DNA from: Nitrospirota bacterium
GTDB taxonomy: Bacteria; Nitrospirota; Thermodesulfovibrionia; UBA6902
Assembly: GCA_016214845.1 (NCBI GenBank)
Contig: JACRMS010000030.1
Location: forward strand, 88,250-152,249
Length of the DNA stretch: 64,000 nt
Direction of reading: 5' to 3'
Both the position numbers and the translations under genes were made by a program. This document shows positions 41,561 to 49,857 of the stretch, piece by piece. Position 1 is the stretch's first letter. Every line of letters starts with the position of its first letter. The notes under the pieces were generated by a model. The model saw nothing but the letters and a program-made list of their open reading frames with translations, searched no databases and had not been told where the DNA came from.

Positions 41561-41596
41561 GCTCTGTTACCTGTCCGAAAGGACAGGTGACAGAGC
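41561..41596 (+). other. Stable hairpin with GAAA tetraloop
   Basis: GCTCTGTTACCTGTCC and GGACAGGTGACAGAGC form a 16-bp stem with one G-U pair closed by a GAAA tetraloop. No T-tract follows. It sits in the leader of the relic gene at 41684, so it could be a regulatory RNA element or a leftover repeat. Confidence 0.55.
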
Positions 41597-41683
41597 CTCT
41601 TCGACGTGGTAAATTAATACACCATAAAAAAATTTCCATCAAGATTTTTATTTAAATTCTATTCACCGAAAGGAGAGTACGAG

Positions 41684-42006
41684 ATGAAGAAAAAATATTG
41701 TCTTTAACAGCAGGAGTTTTTTTTATTGCATCAAATCTCTATGCGGGAGATTTTGTTGTTGAGAGGAATGTGAATGTTGGCGGGACAGACAAATTTAAAA
41801 GTTGACGGGAGCACCGGAGATATTGCAGTAGGGACATCATCGACACCGGCAAGATTAATAAATTTGGCAGGAACAGACAAGATAGGAATATATATTGATT
41901 TAACAAGACAAAGGACTTCACTTGCTCCAGCGGGATTTGGCGTAAGTGATGAATTGGACGGCTCTTTTGCTTTTGGTTTTCCTTCCGCCCTTCTTAGTGT
42001 TACATG
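41684..42006 (+). pseudogene. Frameshifted secreted-protein relic
   Basis: After AGGAGAGTACGAG an ATG opens MKKK, then the frame breaks. Allowing one extra base in the A-run restores a signal peptide (LSLTAGVFFIASNLYAGDFV) and VERNVNVGGT. A second shift is needed to continue as NLKVDGSTGDIAVGTSSTPA to a stop at 42006. The style recalls exported tail-fibre-like or repeat-rich surface proteins. Two shifts within 120 bp suggest a decayed gene, though homopolymer sequencing errors could contribute. Confidence 0.6.
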
Positions 42007-42074
42007 ATATCTGATGTCAATAGTGGACACCCGTTGTAATAGTAATAGCCGTATTTGCAGTTATACGCGATCCT

Positions 42075-42548
42075 TTGCATAAACACGCGGTAACCAAGAT
42101 CAAAAAAGCAGATGGAACTTTGATAGACAGTTATCAATACGACGCTAATGGCAACATGATGTCAGGAGTTGGCAGGACGTTTACCTATGACTATGACAAC
42201 AGGGCGACGAGCATCACTTATAATGGCACTGCTACGGTCAATGTCTATGACGCCTTTGGCAACAGGGTTAAGAAGATGATCTCATCGCCTATGGAGGACA
42301 TAACCACCTACGTCGGACAGTTGTACGAATGCAATTCCGGCACGGGGCAGTGTACAAAGTATATCTTTGCAGGAAGCCAGAGGATAGCGAGCTTCAAAGG
42401 CACGGAGACCAATTACTATCATACCGATCATCTTGGAAGCAGCAGTATCATTACCGATGCGGCAGGGAATAAGGTTGAAGACCTGTTCTACTATCCATAC
42501 GGAGAGATCAAGACAAACACAGGCTCGGTGAATGTGGGGACAAAATGA
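42075..42548 (+). pseudogene. Rhs/YD-repeat protein fragment
   Basis: The 157-codon frame has YD-type repeats (YQYDANGNMMSGVGRTFTYD, YDAFGNRVKK) and the Rhs core motif (YYHTDHLGSSSIITDAAGNK, FYYPYGEI). Rhs proteins are thousands of residues long, so this is only an internal piece, cut off on the left near 42078 and on the right by the transposase element whose sequence starts at about 42535. It is a relic of a larger toxin or surface gene. Confidence 0.8.
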
Positions 42549-43340
42549 GGGACACATCCCATATTTTGACAGTGTTGAAATCCATTCGTTAAAACACTGC
42601 ACACAAAAGGGACAAGAATGAGGGGACATTATGCCGAGAATAGCAAGAGTGGTAGCGGAGGAATATCCGCACCATGTCATTCAGAGAGGGAATAATAGAG
42701 AGAAGGTTTTCTTCGATAAAAAGGACAAAGAGAAATACCTGTCTTTATTGAAGAAGTATTCTGATAAATGGAAATCACCTGTGTTGGCATATTGTCTAAT
42801 GACAAATCACATCCATCTGTTAGTCAAACCGCTTGAAGAATTATCGCTTTACAAAATGATGCAGGGGATAGCTTTATGCTACACACAATATACGAACAGA
42901 AAATATAAGCGAACCGGCAGACTATGGGAAAGCAGATATCATTCATGCATAGTTGATAACGAGAAGTATCTGTGGGCGGTGGCAAGATACATTGAACAAA
43001 ATCCTGTTCGTGCAAAGATGGTGAAGGCGGCTGATGAATTTCCTTATTCGAGTGCACGTGCTCACCTGAATGGAACGGAAGACGAAATTATAGGCGAACT
43101 ACTATTTGATGAAAAGCAAAGGAAGGATTACGCAGAATTTGTGCGGACAAATGTCCCTGAAGATGAGATGAAAGAGATAAGATATTACACGAGGACAGGA
43201 AGGCCGCTTGGGAGGGAGGAGTTTGTCGGTGAAATGGAAAATAAATTTCAGAGAAGATTTTTCTTGAAGCCACCGGGGAGACCCAGAAAAGTAAGATGAT
43301 GAGTTATGGGGCTTGGAAATATGGGATGTGTCCTTGTGTC
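42535..43340 (+). mobile_element. REP-associated tyrosine transposase element with inverted ends
   Basis: The element carries GGACACATCCCATATTT at 42550-42566 and its exact reverse complement at 43317-43333, close to both sides of the transposase gene. The left end also holds an AGTGTT/AACACT hairpin and GGGGACA words. It interrupts the Rhs fragment. Exact outer borders are uncertain. Confidence 0.75.
42631..43299 (+). CDS. REP-associated tyrosine transposase (Y1/IS200-like)
   Basis: The 222-residue protein has MPRIARVVAEEYPHHVIQRG, the HUH motif in MTNHIHLLVKP, and WESRYHSCIVDNEKYLWAVA followed by YIEQNPVRAKMV, the hallmark of the RAYT group of Y1 transposases. These single-copy enzymes are linked to REP-type hairpins and act on single-stranded DNA. 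The frame is complete. It may be responsible for spreading some of the hairpin repeats in this genome. Confidence 0.92.
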   Translation: MPRIARVVAEEYPHHVIQRGNNREKVFFDKKDKEKYLSLLKKYSDKWKSPVLAYCLMTNHIHLLVKPLEELSLYKMMQGIALCYTQYTNRKYKRTGRLWESRYHSCIVDNEKYLWAVARYIEQNPVRAKMVKAADEFPYSSARAHLNGTEDEIIGELLFDEKQRKDYAEFVRTNVPEDEMKEIRYYTRTGRPLGREEFVGEMENKFQRRFFLKPPGRPRKVR

Positions 43341-43378
43341 CTTATTGACATTTGAAAGGTGCATTGCTAACGTGACGC

Positions 43379-43413
43379 ATGGCAAGGAAACCGAGGATAG
43401 AGTTTGAGAGTTG
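43379..43413 (+). pseudogene. Remnant of a second RAYT transposase start
   Basis: The first codons read MARKPRIEFE, the usual start of another RAYT subgroup. After about 10 codons the sequence runs into the end of the oppositely oriented motB gene. Only this N-terminal scar remains. Confidence 0.55.
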
Positions 43414-44667
43414 CTACCTGAACAAATCATCTTTTGATATGATCGGGCTTGCAAGTTCCTTAATTATGGAAGGTGTCTTTTTAATTACAGTCGGGACCGG
43501 CTCTTTTTCGACATTCTTTATGACAGGCGCAGTTTCTTTTTTCTTTACCGGGACAGCGGCAGGCTTTGCGGTATTAGAAGTCTGAATGCTGTTGTAAAAC
43601 TCTTTGTGCTCCATTTGTTTTGCCGAAGGGTTCGTTTTCGGTTTGTCGATTACTGGAGGTAATGCGTCTTTTATTACCGGTGTTACCACAGGGCTCCATT
43701 CATCCTTCTTTATAACGGCCCCCCAATTTTTCGCAGGAGGAGCATCATCATTTGTTAAGGCGGACTTAATTTCAGTTTTCGCGGGGGGAGGTTTTTGCGC
43801 CCCATCGATTACCAAAGAAAGGTTTTCGTCAAATTTTTTAATTAGAAGGTCCGGTTCTTCCTTTTTTGCCACAGGCTGCTCAGTAACTTTTACAGGCTTA
43901 TAACCGGCGTCAGGAGCTTTCAAAATGATGCTGATGCGCCTGTTGCGAGGGTCTGAGGGATTGTCACCTATTAGAGGGTCCTTGTCGGCAAACCCTGAAA
44001 CGCGGACAATTCTCTGAGCGTCGAGTCCGTTCGCCTCAAGCTCTTTTCTTGCTGTTGAGGCCCTTTCAGTGGAAAGCTCCCAGTTGCTGTAATCGCTTCT
44101 TGAATATGGCAAGGCATCGGTATGCCCCTCTATAGCAACTTTGCTTGGAATGCTTTTGATATTATTTCCTATTACCTGGAGAATGTTCTTTGCCTTCGGC
44201 GTCAATTTATTGCTGCCTGTCTCAAACATAAGGCTGCCGTCTTTATCTGTCATCTGGATGCGGACGCCCCCATCCACAGTGTCCACCACTACTTGGTCTT
44301 TTGCGTCCCCCAGCTGGTTCAAGATGCCTTTTTTGAGCTCATCTTCCATGTCTTTTAAATTAGTGACAGTTTCCGCATACTTCTCCATCATCGCCTTTTG
44401 TTTGGTCTCCCCGGCCTCATTAAATATTTCACTCGATCTGTCCATCCAGGATGTGCCGCCAGAGTCGAAAATGCTGAAGTTCTTGAAATACATGGTGAGA
44501 CGAGCCCTTTTTTCATCGGATGTCATATTTATGAGCCACATCAGCAGAAAAAATGCCATCATGGCTGTCACGAAATCGGCATAAGCAACCTTCCATGCGC
44601 CGCCGTGATGTCCCCCTCCGCCGCTTTTTTTGACTTTTTTAACGATTACTGCTTTGCCCTTACTCAT
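43414..44667 (-). CDS. motB: Flagellar stator protein MotB (set 2) with long tail
   Basis: The 417-residue protein has a glycine/histidine-rich start, a membrane segment with the ion-carrying Asp31 (WKVAYADFVTAMMAFFLLMW), a periplasmic linker and an OmpA-like domain with VAIEGHTDALPYSRSDYSNW and RIVRVSGFADKDPLIGDNPS. After about residue 255 a Lys/Pro/Ala-rich low-complexity tail of about 160 residues follows, which normal MotB (about 300 residues) lacks. The segment around Asp31 is of the proton-type MotB. The start overlaps the end of motA set 2. Confidence 0.93.
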   Translation of the reverse strand: MSKGKAVIVKKVKKSGGGGHHGGAWKVAYADFVTAMMAFFLLMWLINMTSDEKRARLTMYFKNFSIFDSGGTSWMDRSSEIFNEAGETKQKAMMEKYAETVTNLKDMEDELKKGILNQLGDAKDQVVVDTVDGGVRIQMTDKDGSLMFETGSNKLTPKAKNILQVIGNNIKSIPSKVAIEGHTDALPYSRSDYSNWELSTERASTARKELEANGLDAQRIVRVSGFADKDPLIGDNPSDPRNRRISIILKAPDAGYKPVKVTEQPVAKKEEPDLLIKKFDENLSLVIDGAQKPPPAKTEIKSALTNDDAPPAKNWGAVIKKDEWSPVVTPVIKDALPPVIDKPKTNPSAKQMEHKEFYNSIQTSNTAKPAAVPVKKKETAPVIKNVEKEPVPTVIKKTPSIIKELASPIISKDDLFR

Positions 44668-45512
44668 TTTCTCATGGCTTCTTCCAGCTCGGTAAAGCCG
44701 GGTTTTGCGTCCGAAGGAATAACACGTCTTGCATACTCAACCGCTATCTGAGGCGCTGCGCCTCCGACAAAGGACACAAGCGCGATCTTGATGACCTGAA
44801 AGAGCTTCATGTCTGCTTCAGCAATGTGTTCGAGATGCGTCCCTATCGGTCCCACGAATCCGTAACTCAATAAAACTCCAAGAAACGTTCCGACAAGAGC
44901 TGCTCCGATACTGTGTCCGAGCACCTCAGGCGGCTCGGAGATTTTTGCCATTGTAAGAACAACACCGAGGACCGCAGCAACAATTCCAAGTGCAGGCAGA
45001 CCGTCGGCAACTTTTGAGACACTATGCGCCGGTATCATTGCTTCGTGATGATGCGACTCCATTTCGAGCTCCATTATATTTTCAAGCTCAAAGGATGAGA
45101 CATTGGCGGAGATGATCACTTTAAGGTTATCGCAAATAAAATTGACGGCGTGATGGTTTTTGACAACACTTGGATACTTGGTGAAGATAGCGCTCTCTTT
45201 AGGGTTTTCAATATCACCCTCAATAGCGATAAGGCCTTCTTTTCTCATCTTTGAAAATATAGAATTGAGTAACCCGAGAATCTCAAGGAATTCAGCTTTG
45301 GTCGCGCCCTTAGCTGAGAAAACCCTGGAAATATTTTTTGAGACGCTGCTTACAACTTTTGAGGGCGATGAGATAAAGAATGCTCCGGTTGCGGCGCCGC
45401 CGATAATGAGAAGCTCAACCGGCTGAAAAAGAAGATTAATATTCCCATGTTCCAGCAGGTAACCGCCTATAACAGCCCCAAGGACAACAACCATTCCTAT
45501 GATTACAAACAT
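44664..45512 (-). CDS. motA: Flagellar stator protein MotA (set 2)
   Basis: The 282-residue protein has the classic MotA pattern: FVIIGMVVVLGAVIGGYLLE at the start, four membrane segments, and GLPALGIVAAVLGVVLTMAK and GALVGTFLGVLLSYGFVGP in the second half. Length and start match proton-type MotA. It overlaps motB set 2 by 4 bases. A weak sigma-28-like site lies upstream. Confidence 0.95.
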   Translation of the reverse strand: MFVIIGMVVVLGAVIGGYLLEHGNINLLFQPVELLIIGGAATGAFFISSPSKVVSSVSKNISRVFSAKGATKAEFLEILGLLNSIFSKMRKEGLIAIEGDIENPKESAIFTKYPSVVKNHHAVNFICDNLKVIISANVSSFELENIMELEMESHHHEAMIPAHSVSKVADGLPALGIVAAVLGVVLTMAKISEPPEVLGHSIGAALVGTFLGVLLSYGFVGPIGTHLEHIAEADMKLFQVIKIALVSFVGGAAPQIAVEYARRVIPSDAKPGFTELEEAMRK

Positions 45513-45578
45513 AAGCTTACATCTCCAAATTCAGGTTCTCTCACTTCCAAGCGGTTCCCCATATTAAATCTACTAATT

Positions 45579-45606
45579 ATATCGGTAAAAACAGGGTGGA
45601 ACTTTA
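45579..45606 (-). promoter_or_regulatory. Possible sigma-28 promoter of motA-motB set 2
   Basis: On the minus strand TAAA and ACCGATAT are spaced by 16 bases, close to the FliA consensus (6 of 8 in the -10). It lies about 67 bp before the motA start. Weaker than the flgM and flagellin sites. Confidence 0.4.
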
Positions 45607-45700
45607 ACATAGATAATGCCTTTTACTGCCAAAATTGCGGATTGAGAAAAGACGGCGTTTGAGATAATATTGTAGAAAACTTTTTAAACGGGAGGCAGAT

Positions 45701-46591
45701 ATGGACCGCAGGGACTTTTTGAAAATAGCAGGAATTGCAGGGATCGGGTTTTCCATCCCAAAGAGCATCGAAGCTTTAGTTGATCCAAGCGAGACCTCGC
45801 TTGCCGTTGCCACCGGGGCCTCTCCTGAAAAGATCACACGGGCCGCGATCGACACGTTCGGAGGGATGAAGAAGTTCGTCTCAAGAGGCGACATTGTAGT
45901 CATAAAACCTAATATGGCGTGGGACAGGCTGCCTGAACAGGCCGCCAACACAAATCCCGAAGTTGTCGCTACGGTTGTGAAGCTGTGTTTTGAGGCTGGC
46001 GCAAAAAAGGTCAAGGTGTTTGACAGGTCCGTGAATGACCCCCGCAGATGCTATGTTCAAAGCGGGGTTGCCGATGCCGCAAAGAACGCCGGGGCGGACG
46101 TGATCTTTACAGATGAAAGAAAATTCAAGTCAATGAAGATACAGGGGGAGGCGATAAAGGAATGGCCGCTTTATACGGAAATTTTTGAGGCTGACAAGGT
46201 GATAAATATCCCGATCGCAAAACATCACGGGCTTGCCAAGATCACGATGTCGATGAAAAACTGGATGGGCGTCATGGGCGGAGAAAGAAACCAGATCCAC
46301 CAGAAGCTGGACCAGAGCCTTGTTGATCTCTCACTGAAGATCAAACCGGCTCTCACAGTGCTTGACGCTGTGAGGATACTGACAGCAAACGGCCCTCAGG
46401 GCGGAAGTCTTTCCGATGTGAAGAAGCTCGATACCGTGATCGTCGGGGCAGACCAGGTCGCGGTGGATTCATACGGGGCAACACTTTTTGGAATGAAAGG
46501 CAGCGACCTCGGATACGTCAGGATCGCGGCGCAGTCAGGTCTTGGCACGATGGACCTCTCAAAGGTCAATGTTAAAAAGATAAGTATTTAG
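45701..46591 (+). CDS. DUF362 domain protein with Tat signal
   Basis: The 296-residue protein starts MDRRDFLKIAGIAGIGFSIP, a twin-arginine signal, followed by a DUF362 domain with RGDIVVIKPNMAWDR, CFEAGAKKVKVFDRSVNDPR, NIPIAKHHGLAKITMSMKNW and ADQVAVDSYGATLFGM. DUF362 proteins are poorly characterised and often occur with ferredoxins. The next gene is a polyferredoxin in the same direction, so they probably form a periplasmic electron-transfer unit. Confidence 0.88.
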   Translation: MDRRDFLKIAGIAGIGFSIPKSIEALVDPSETSLAVATGASPEKITRAAIDTFGGMKKFVSRGDIVVIKPNMAWDRLPEQAANTNPEVVATVVKLCFEAGAKKVKVFDRSVNDPRRCYVQSGVADAAKNAGADVIFTDERKFKSMKIQGEAIKEWPLYTEIFEADKVINIPIAKHHGLAKITMSMKNWMGVMGGERNQIHQKLDQSLVDLSLKIKPALTVLDAVRILTANGPQGGSLSDVKKLDTVIVGADQVAVDSYGATLFGMKGSDLGYVRIAAQSGLGTMDLSKVNVKKISI

Positions 46592-46593
46592 AA

Positions 46594-46659
46594 AACCACG
46601 GAGACACTGAGGCACGGAGATAAGAAATTTATTCTCTGTGTCTCAGTGCCTCTGTGGTT
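46594..46659. repeat. CCACGGAGACAC-word inverted repeat
   Basis: AACCACGGAGACACTGAGGC and the complementary GCCTCTGTGGTT words form a stem of about 27 bp with few mismatches around a short AT loop. It fills the gap between DUF362 and polyferredoxin genes. Confidence 0.75.
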
Positions 46660-46683
46660 AATCATTATCCATACTAAATATAA

Positions 46684-48237
46684 ATGCAGAATCTTAGACG
46701 ATCATCACAGGCGATTTTTTTACTGGTCTTTCTTTTCCTCTTTATTCAAACAGAGTCAAAGGGCGCGGACGAGCTCGGTTATCCTGTAAAACTCTTTCTG
46801 GATTTTGACCCGCTGATCTTTGTCACCACTCTCCTGTCATCACATGCCGCGCAGAAAGCCTTCTATTTATCTTTCATTGTAATTATCGCGACAGTGGTTT
46901 TAGGGAGGGTCTTCTGCGGCTGGGCCTGCCCGCTTGGAACTTTGAATAACATCGTAAGTTATTTCAAGAGAAGGAAGGCGGGGGGTAATAATTTCAACTG
47001 GAACAAGGTCAAATATTATCTCATGATATTCCTCCTCGCGTCTTCATTATTCACAATGCAATTAACAGGCGTCATGGACCCGCTGTCCCTGCTTATCAGG
47101 TCCTTTTCTCTCAGTGTTTACCCGCTGTTCAATTACGGCATCAGGGCAATGTTCGATACCGTTTATGATCTAAATCCGCGCGGCATTGTTGATGTCTCGG
47201 AATCAATATATTCTCTGTTAAAGCAAAGCGTCCTATCATTTCAGCAGCCGCATTTCAGACAGGCCGCGTTTGTCGGGCTGATTTTCTTTCTGATACTTGG
47301 TTTGAACCTTTATGAAAAACGATTCTGGTGCAGGTACCTCTGCCCCCTCGGCGCGTTCCTCGGCATCCTCTCAAGGTATTCACTTCTTAAAAGATCGGTC
47401 AGCGAGGGATGCACGGAATGCGGCGCGTGTTCTATAGAGTGTCAGGGCAATGTCTCGCCCGATAAAAAAGACCAATGGAAACCAACGGAATGTTTTTACT
47501 GCTGGAATTGTGATGACATTTGTCCGCAAAATGCGGTCAGCTTCGGATTTCATTCTGCCGCAGGTCCCAAACCAGCGACGGGAATTGACCTCGGAAGGCG
47601 CAGGGTGGTCGCGTCTATGATGGGAGGTGTTGTTGCCGTTCCTTTACTAAGGGTAAATCCGCTTTCACAATCCAATATGCTTTCAACAAAGCTCCTGCGG
47701 CCTCCGGGCTCTCTTGAGGAAAGCGAGTTTTTAAAAAGGTGCGTGAAATGCGGCGAGTGCATGAAGGTATGCATTACCAACGGGCTTCAGCCGGCCTTTC
47801 TTGAAGCGGGACTTGAGGGCATCTGGTCGCCAATGCTTGTGCCGAAAGTCGGATATTGCGAGAACAGGTGCACGCTCTGCGGACAGGTATGCCCCACAGG
47901 CGCCATAAAAAAATTACCGCTTGAAGAAAAGATGAGGGTCAAGATAGGTCTTGCTATGATAGATAAAAACAGGTGCCTGCCTCACGCTCATGCAACCCCA
48001 TGTATTGTTTGCGAGGAAGTCTGCCCTACGCCAAGGAAGGCAGTCTGGTTTGAAAAAAGCATTGTGAAAGACAGAGAGGGCAGGGCCATTGAGATTCAAC
48101 AGCCGAGGGTGGACCTGGAACTGTGCATCGGCTGCGGGATATGCGAGGCAAAGTGCCCGGTAAAAAGTCAGCCTGCTATCTATGTGACAAACATCGGCGA
48201 ATCACGATCGGACAAAAACCGGCTGCTCCTGTCGTAG
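46684..48237 (+). CDS. Membrane polyferredoxin (NapH/NapG-like fusion)
   Basis: The 517-residue protein begins with membrane segments carrying the NapH-type motifs CGWACPLG and CRYLCPLG and Cys clusters CTECGACSIEC and CFYCWNCDDIC. A second, NapG-like half starts near RRRVVASMMGGVVAVPLL, resembling an internal Tat signal, and carries further 4Fe-4S motifs (CVKCGECMKVC, CENRCTLCGQVC, CIVCEEVCP, CIGCGICEAKC). This points to a quinol-oxidising, electron-transferring membrane protein. The partner is likely the DUF362 protein; the terminal acceptor is unknown. Confidence 0.85.
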   Translation: MQNLRRSSQAIFLLVFLFLFIQTESKGADELGYPVKLFLDFDPLIFVTTLLSSHAAQKAFYLSFIVIIATVVLGRVFCGWACPLGTLNNIVSYFKRRKAGGNNFNWNKVKYYLMIFLLASSLFTMQLTGVMDPLSLLIRSFSLSVYPLFNYGIRAMFDTVYDLNPRGIVDVSESIYSLLKQSVLSFQQPHFRQAAFVGLIFFLILGLNLYEKRFWCRYLCPLGAFLGILSRYSLLKRSVSEGCTECGACSIECQGNVSPDKKDQWKPTECFYCWNCDDICPQNAVSFGFHSAAGPKPATGIDLGRRRVVASMMGGVVAVPLLRVNPLSQSNMLSTKLLRPPGSLEESEFLKRCVKCGECMKVCITNGLQPAFLEAGLEGIWSPMLVPKVGYCENRCTLCGQVCPTGAIKKLPLEEKMRVKIGLAMIDKNRCLPHAHATPCIVCEEVCPTPRKAVWFEKSIVKDREGRAIEIQQPRVDLELCIGCGICEAKCPVKSQPAIYVTNIGESRSDKNRLLLS

Positions 48238-48312
48238 GAAAACCCGCTGCTTCTCTTCCGCCCTTGATATTATTCAACGGTTAATTTATCTTATTTATCT
48301 ATATTGCTGGAA

Positions 48313-48390
48313 GCGGTCAGCTATCAGCGGTCAGCAAAAATATAGGCTCTGTTTTTAGCTGATTGCTTGCAGTTAACCCCTGACAGCTAA
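48313..48390. repeat. GGTCAGCTATCAGC-word hairpin before tRNA-Leu
   Basis: GCGGTCAGCTATCAGCGGTC on the left and GCTGATTGC/CCTGACAGCTAAG words on the right form a long imperfect inverted repeat. The same left-arm words occur next to tRNA-Val at 57926. Confidence 0.65.
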
Positions 48391-48393
48391 GCC

Positions 48394-48479
48394 GCCGGAG
48401 TGGTGGAATGGCAGACGCGGTGGACTCAAAATCCACTGAGGGCAACCTCGTGGGGGTTCAAGTCCCCCCTCCGGCACCA
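48394..48479 (+). tRNA. tRNA-Leu (anticodon CAA)
   Basis: The acceptor GCCGGAG pairs with CTCCGGC. The anticodon stem closes a CTCAAAA loop with CAA at 48427-48429. A long variable arm typical of tRNA-Leu is present, and CCA is encoded. Confidence 0.95.
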
Positions 48480-48588
48480 CCTATGAATTAATTGAAAGTT
48501 TGACTGACAACCATTAGATTTTTTAACATATCCCTGTAAAACAGGAATTATTATTCTTGTCGACTCCTCAATAAAGAAGCATGGAATT

Positions 48589-49731
48589 ATGAAAGCAGAA
48601 TTTTTCAGGAGCGCTGATTTCTTACAGAATTTATTTGATGCCGTTCCTTCCTTTCTTTTTATTGTCGATTCCGATGTCCGTATACACCATCTGAATTCTT
48701 CCGCGTTAAAATTATTAAACAAAGACAGGGAAGCAATCCTGTTGAAAAGAGGAGGGGAGGTCTTAAACTGCCTCTACTCCCATGAAGTGCCCGAAGGGTG
48801 CGGGCGTTCAGCGCATTGTAAAGAGTGTGTCATCAGAAATTCTGTGACCGAGGTTTTCAAGGGGAAAAATGTTTTCCGAAAGACCACAAAAGTAAAACAC
48901 CTTGCAGACACCGGGATACAGGAGGTCTACCTTTCGATAACAGCAAGCGCTTTTCCCTACAGGGACAGCACATACGCCCTGCTTGTGCTGGAAGATGTCA
49001 CGAGAGAAAAAAGGTTCGAGGAGGAGTTACGCCTTCACGCGGCGCAGCTTGAGGCTTCTTACAAGGACATGGAGAGTTTCAGTTATACGGCATCTCATGA
49101 TCTCAAGACCCCGCTCAGGATCATTGAAGGGTTCTCACATATCCTGCTTACTGATTATTCAGATAAACTGGACGACAACGGAAGAGGATTGCTGAACAGC
49201 ATTAGAGGCAATACGAAAAAAATGTCGCAGCTTATTGATGACCTTCTCGAGTTTTCCAGGGTGAGCACAAGAGAGATCCAGCGTACCGAAATAAATATGG
49301 AGTCCCTGATCAAAAGTATATTTGAGGACATGAAGCAGGCTGCCTGGGGAAGGTCCATGCATCTGAAGATCGGGGCCTTGCCGCCGGCTTATGGCGACAT
49401 GTCAATGGTCCGCCAGGTCCTTGTTAATCTATTATCGAACGCTGTCAAATTCACAAGCACCCGCAAGACAACAGTGATCACCGCCGCCGGCCGTACAGAG
49501 AATAATGAGAACATATATTACGTTCAGGACAACGGCGTAGGGTTCGATATGAAGTACTGTCATAAACTTTTTGACTCTTTCCAGCGGATACATGAGCCAA
49601 GCAAGTATGAGGGGACCGGCATCGGGCTGGCCATAGTAAGGAGAGTTGTTGAAAAACACGGCGGAAGGGTCTGGGCGGAAGGAAAACCCGATGAAGGGGC
49701 CTCGTTTTATTTCACCTTGCCGAAAAAGTAG
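48589..49731 (+). CDS. PAS-domain sensor histidine kinase with Cys-rich PAS
   Basis: The 380-residue soluble kinase has an N-terminal PAS domain (about 10-135) with an unusual cysteine cluster (VPEGCGRSAHCKECVIRNSV). It continues with HisKA (phospho-His in SYTASHDLKTPLRIIEGFSH) and HATPase (VLVNLLSNAVKFTSTRKTT, VQDNGVGFDMKYCHKLFDSF, GTGIGLAIVRRVVEKHGGRV), of the phytochrome-like kinase type. No response regulator is adjacent. Confidence 0.9.
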   Translation: MKAEFFRSADFLQNLFDAVPSFLFIVDSDVRIHHLNSSALKLLNKDREAILLKRGGEVLNCLYSHEVPEGCGRSAHCKECVIRNSVTEVFKGKNVFRKTTKVKHLADTGIQEVYLSITASAFPYRDSTYALLVLEDVTREKRFEEELRLHAAQLEASYKDMESFSYTASHDLKTPLRIIEGFSHILLTDYSDKLDDNGRGLLNSIRGNTKKMSQLIDDLLEFSRVSTREIQRTEINMESLIKSIFEDMKQAAWGRSMHLKIGALPPAYGDMSMVRQVLVNLLSNAVKFTSTRKTTVITAAGRTENNENIYYVQDNGVGFDMKYCHKLFDSFQRIHEPSKYEGTGIGLAIVRRVVEKHGGRVWAEGKPDEGASFYFTLPKK

Positions 49732-49857
49732 CGCCAATTAATTTCCGCATTATTCGTTTCAAACATTTTTCCTGAAAAGTTGATTGCCGCAGAATAATGT
49801 GCATAATATTGTAGTCAAATAAAACGTTACCATGCAGTTAAACATAAGGAGGCTGGA

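Larger units (their letters stand above)
41258..41683 (+). other. Gene-free region after the kinase
   Basis: This 426-bp gap holds the dispersed repeat copy 2 (41417-41492) and a strong hairpin (41561-41596) followed by an AT-rich leader to the relic gene at 41684. I see no intact gene. Confidence 0.6.
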
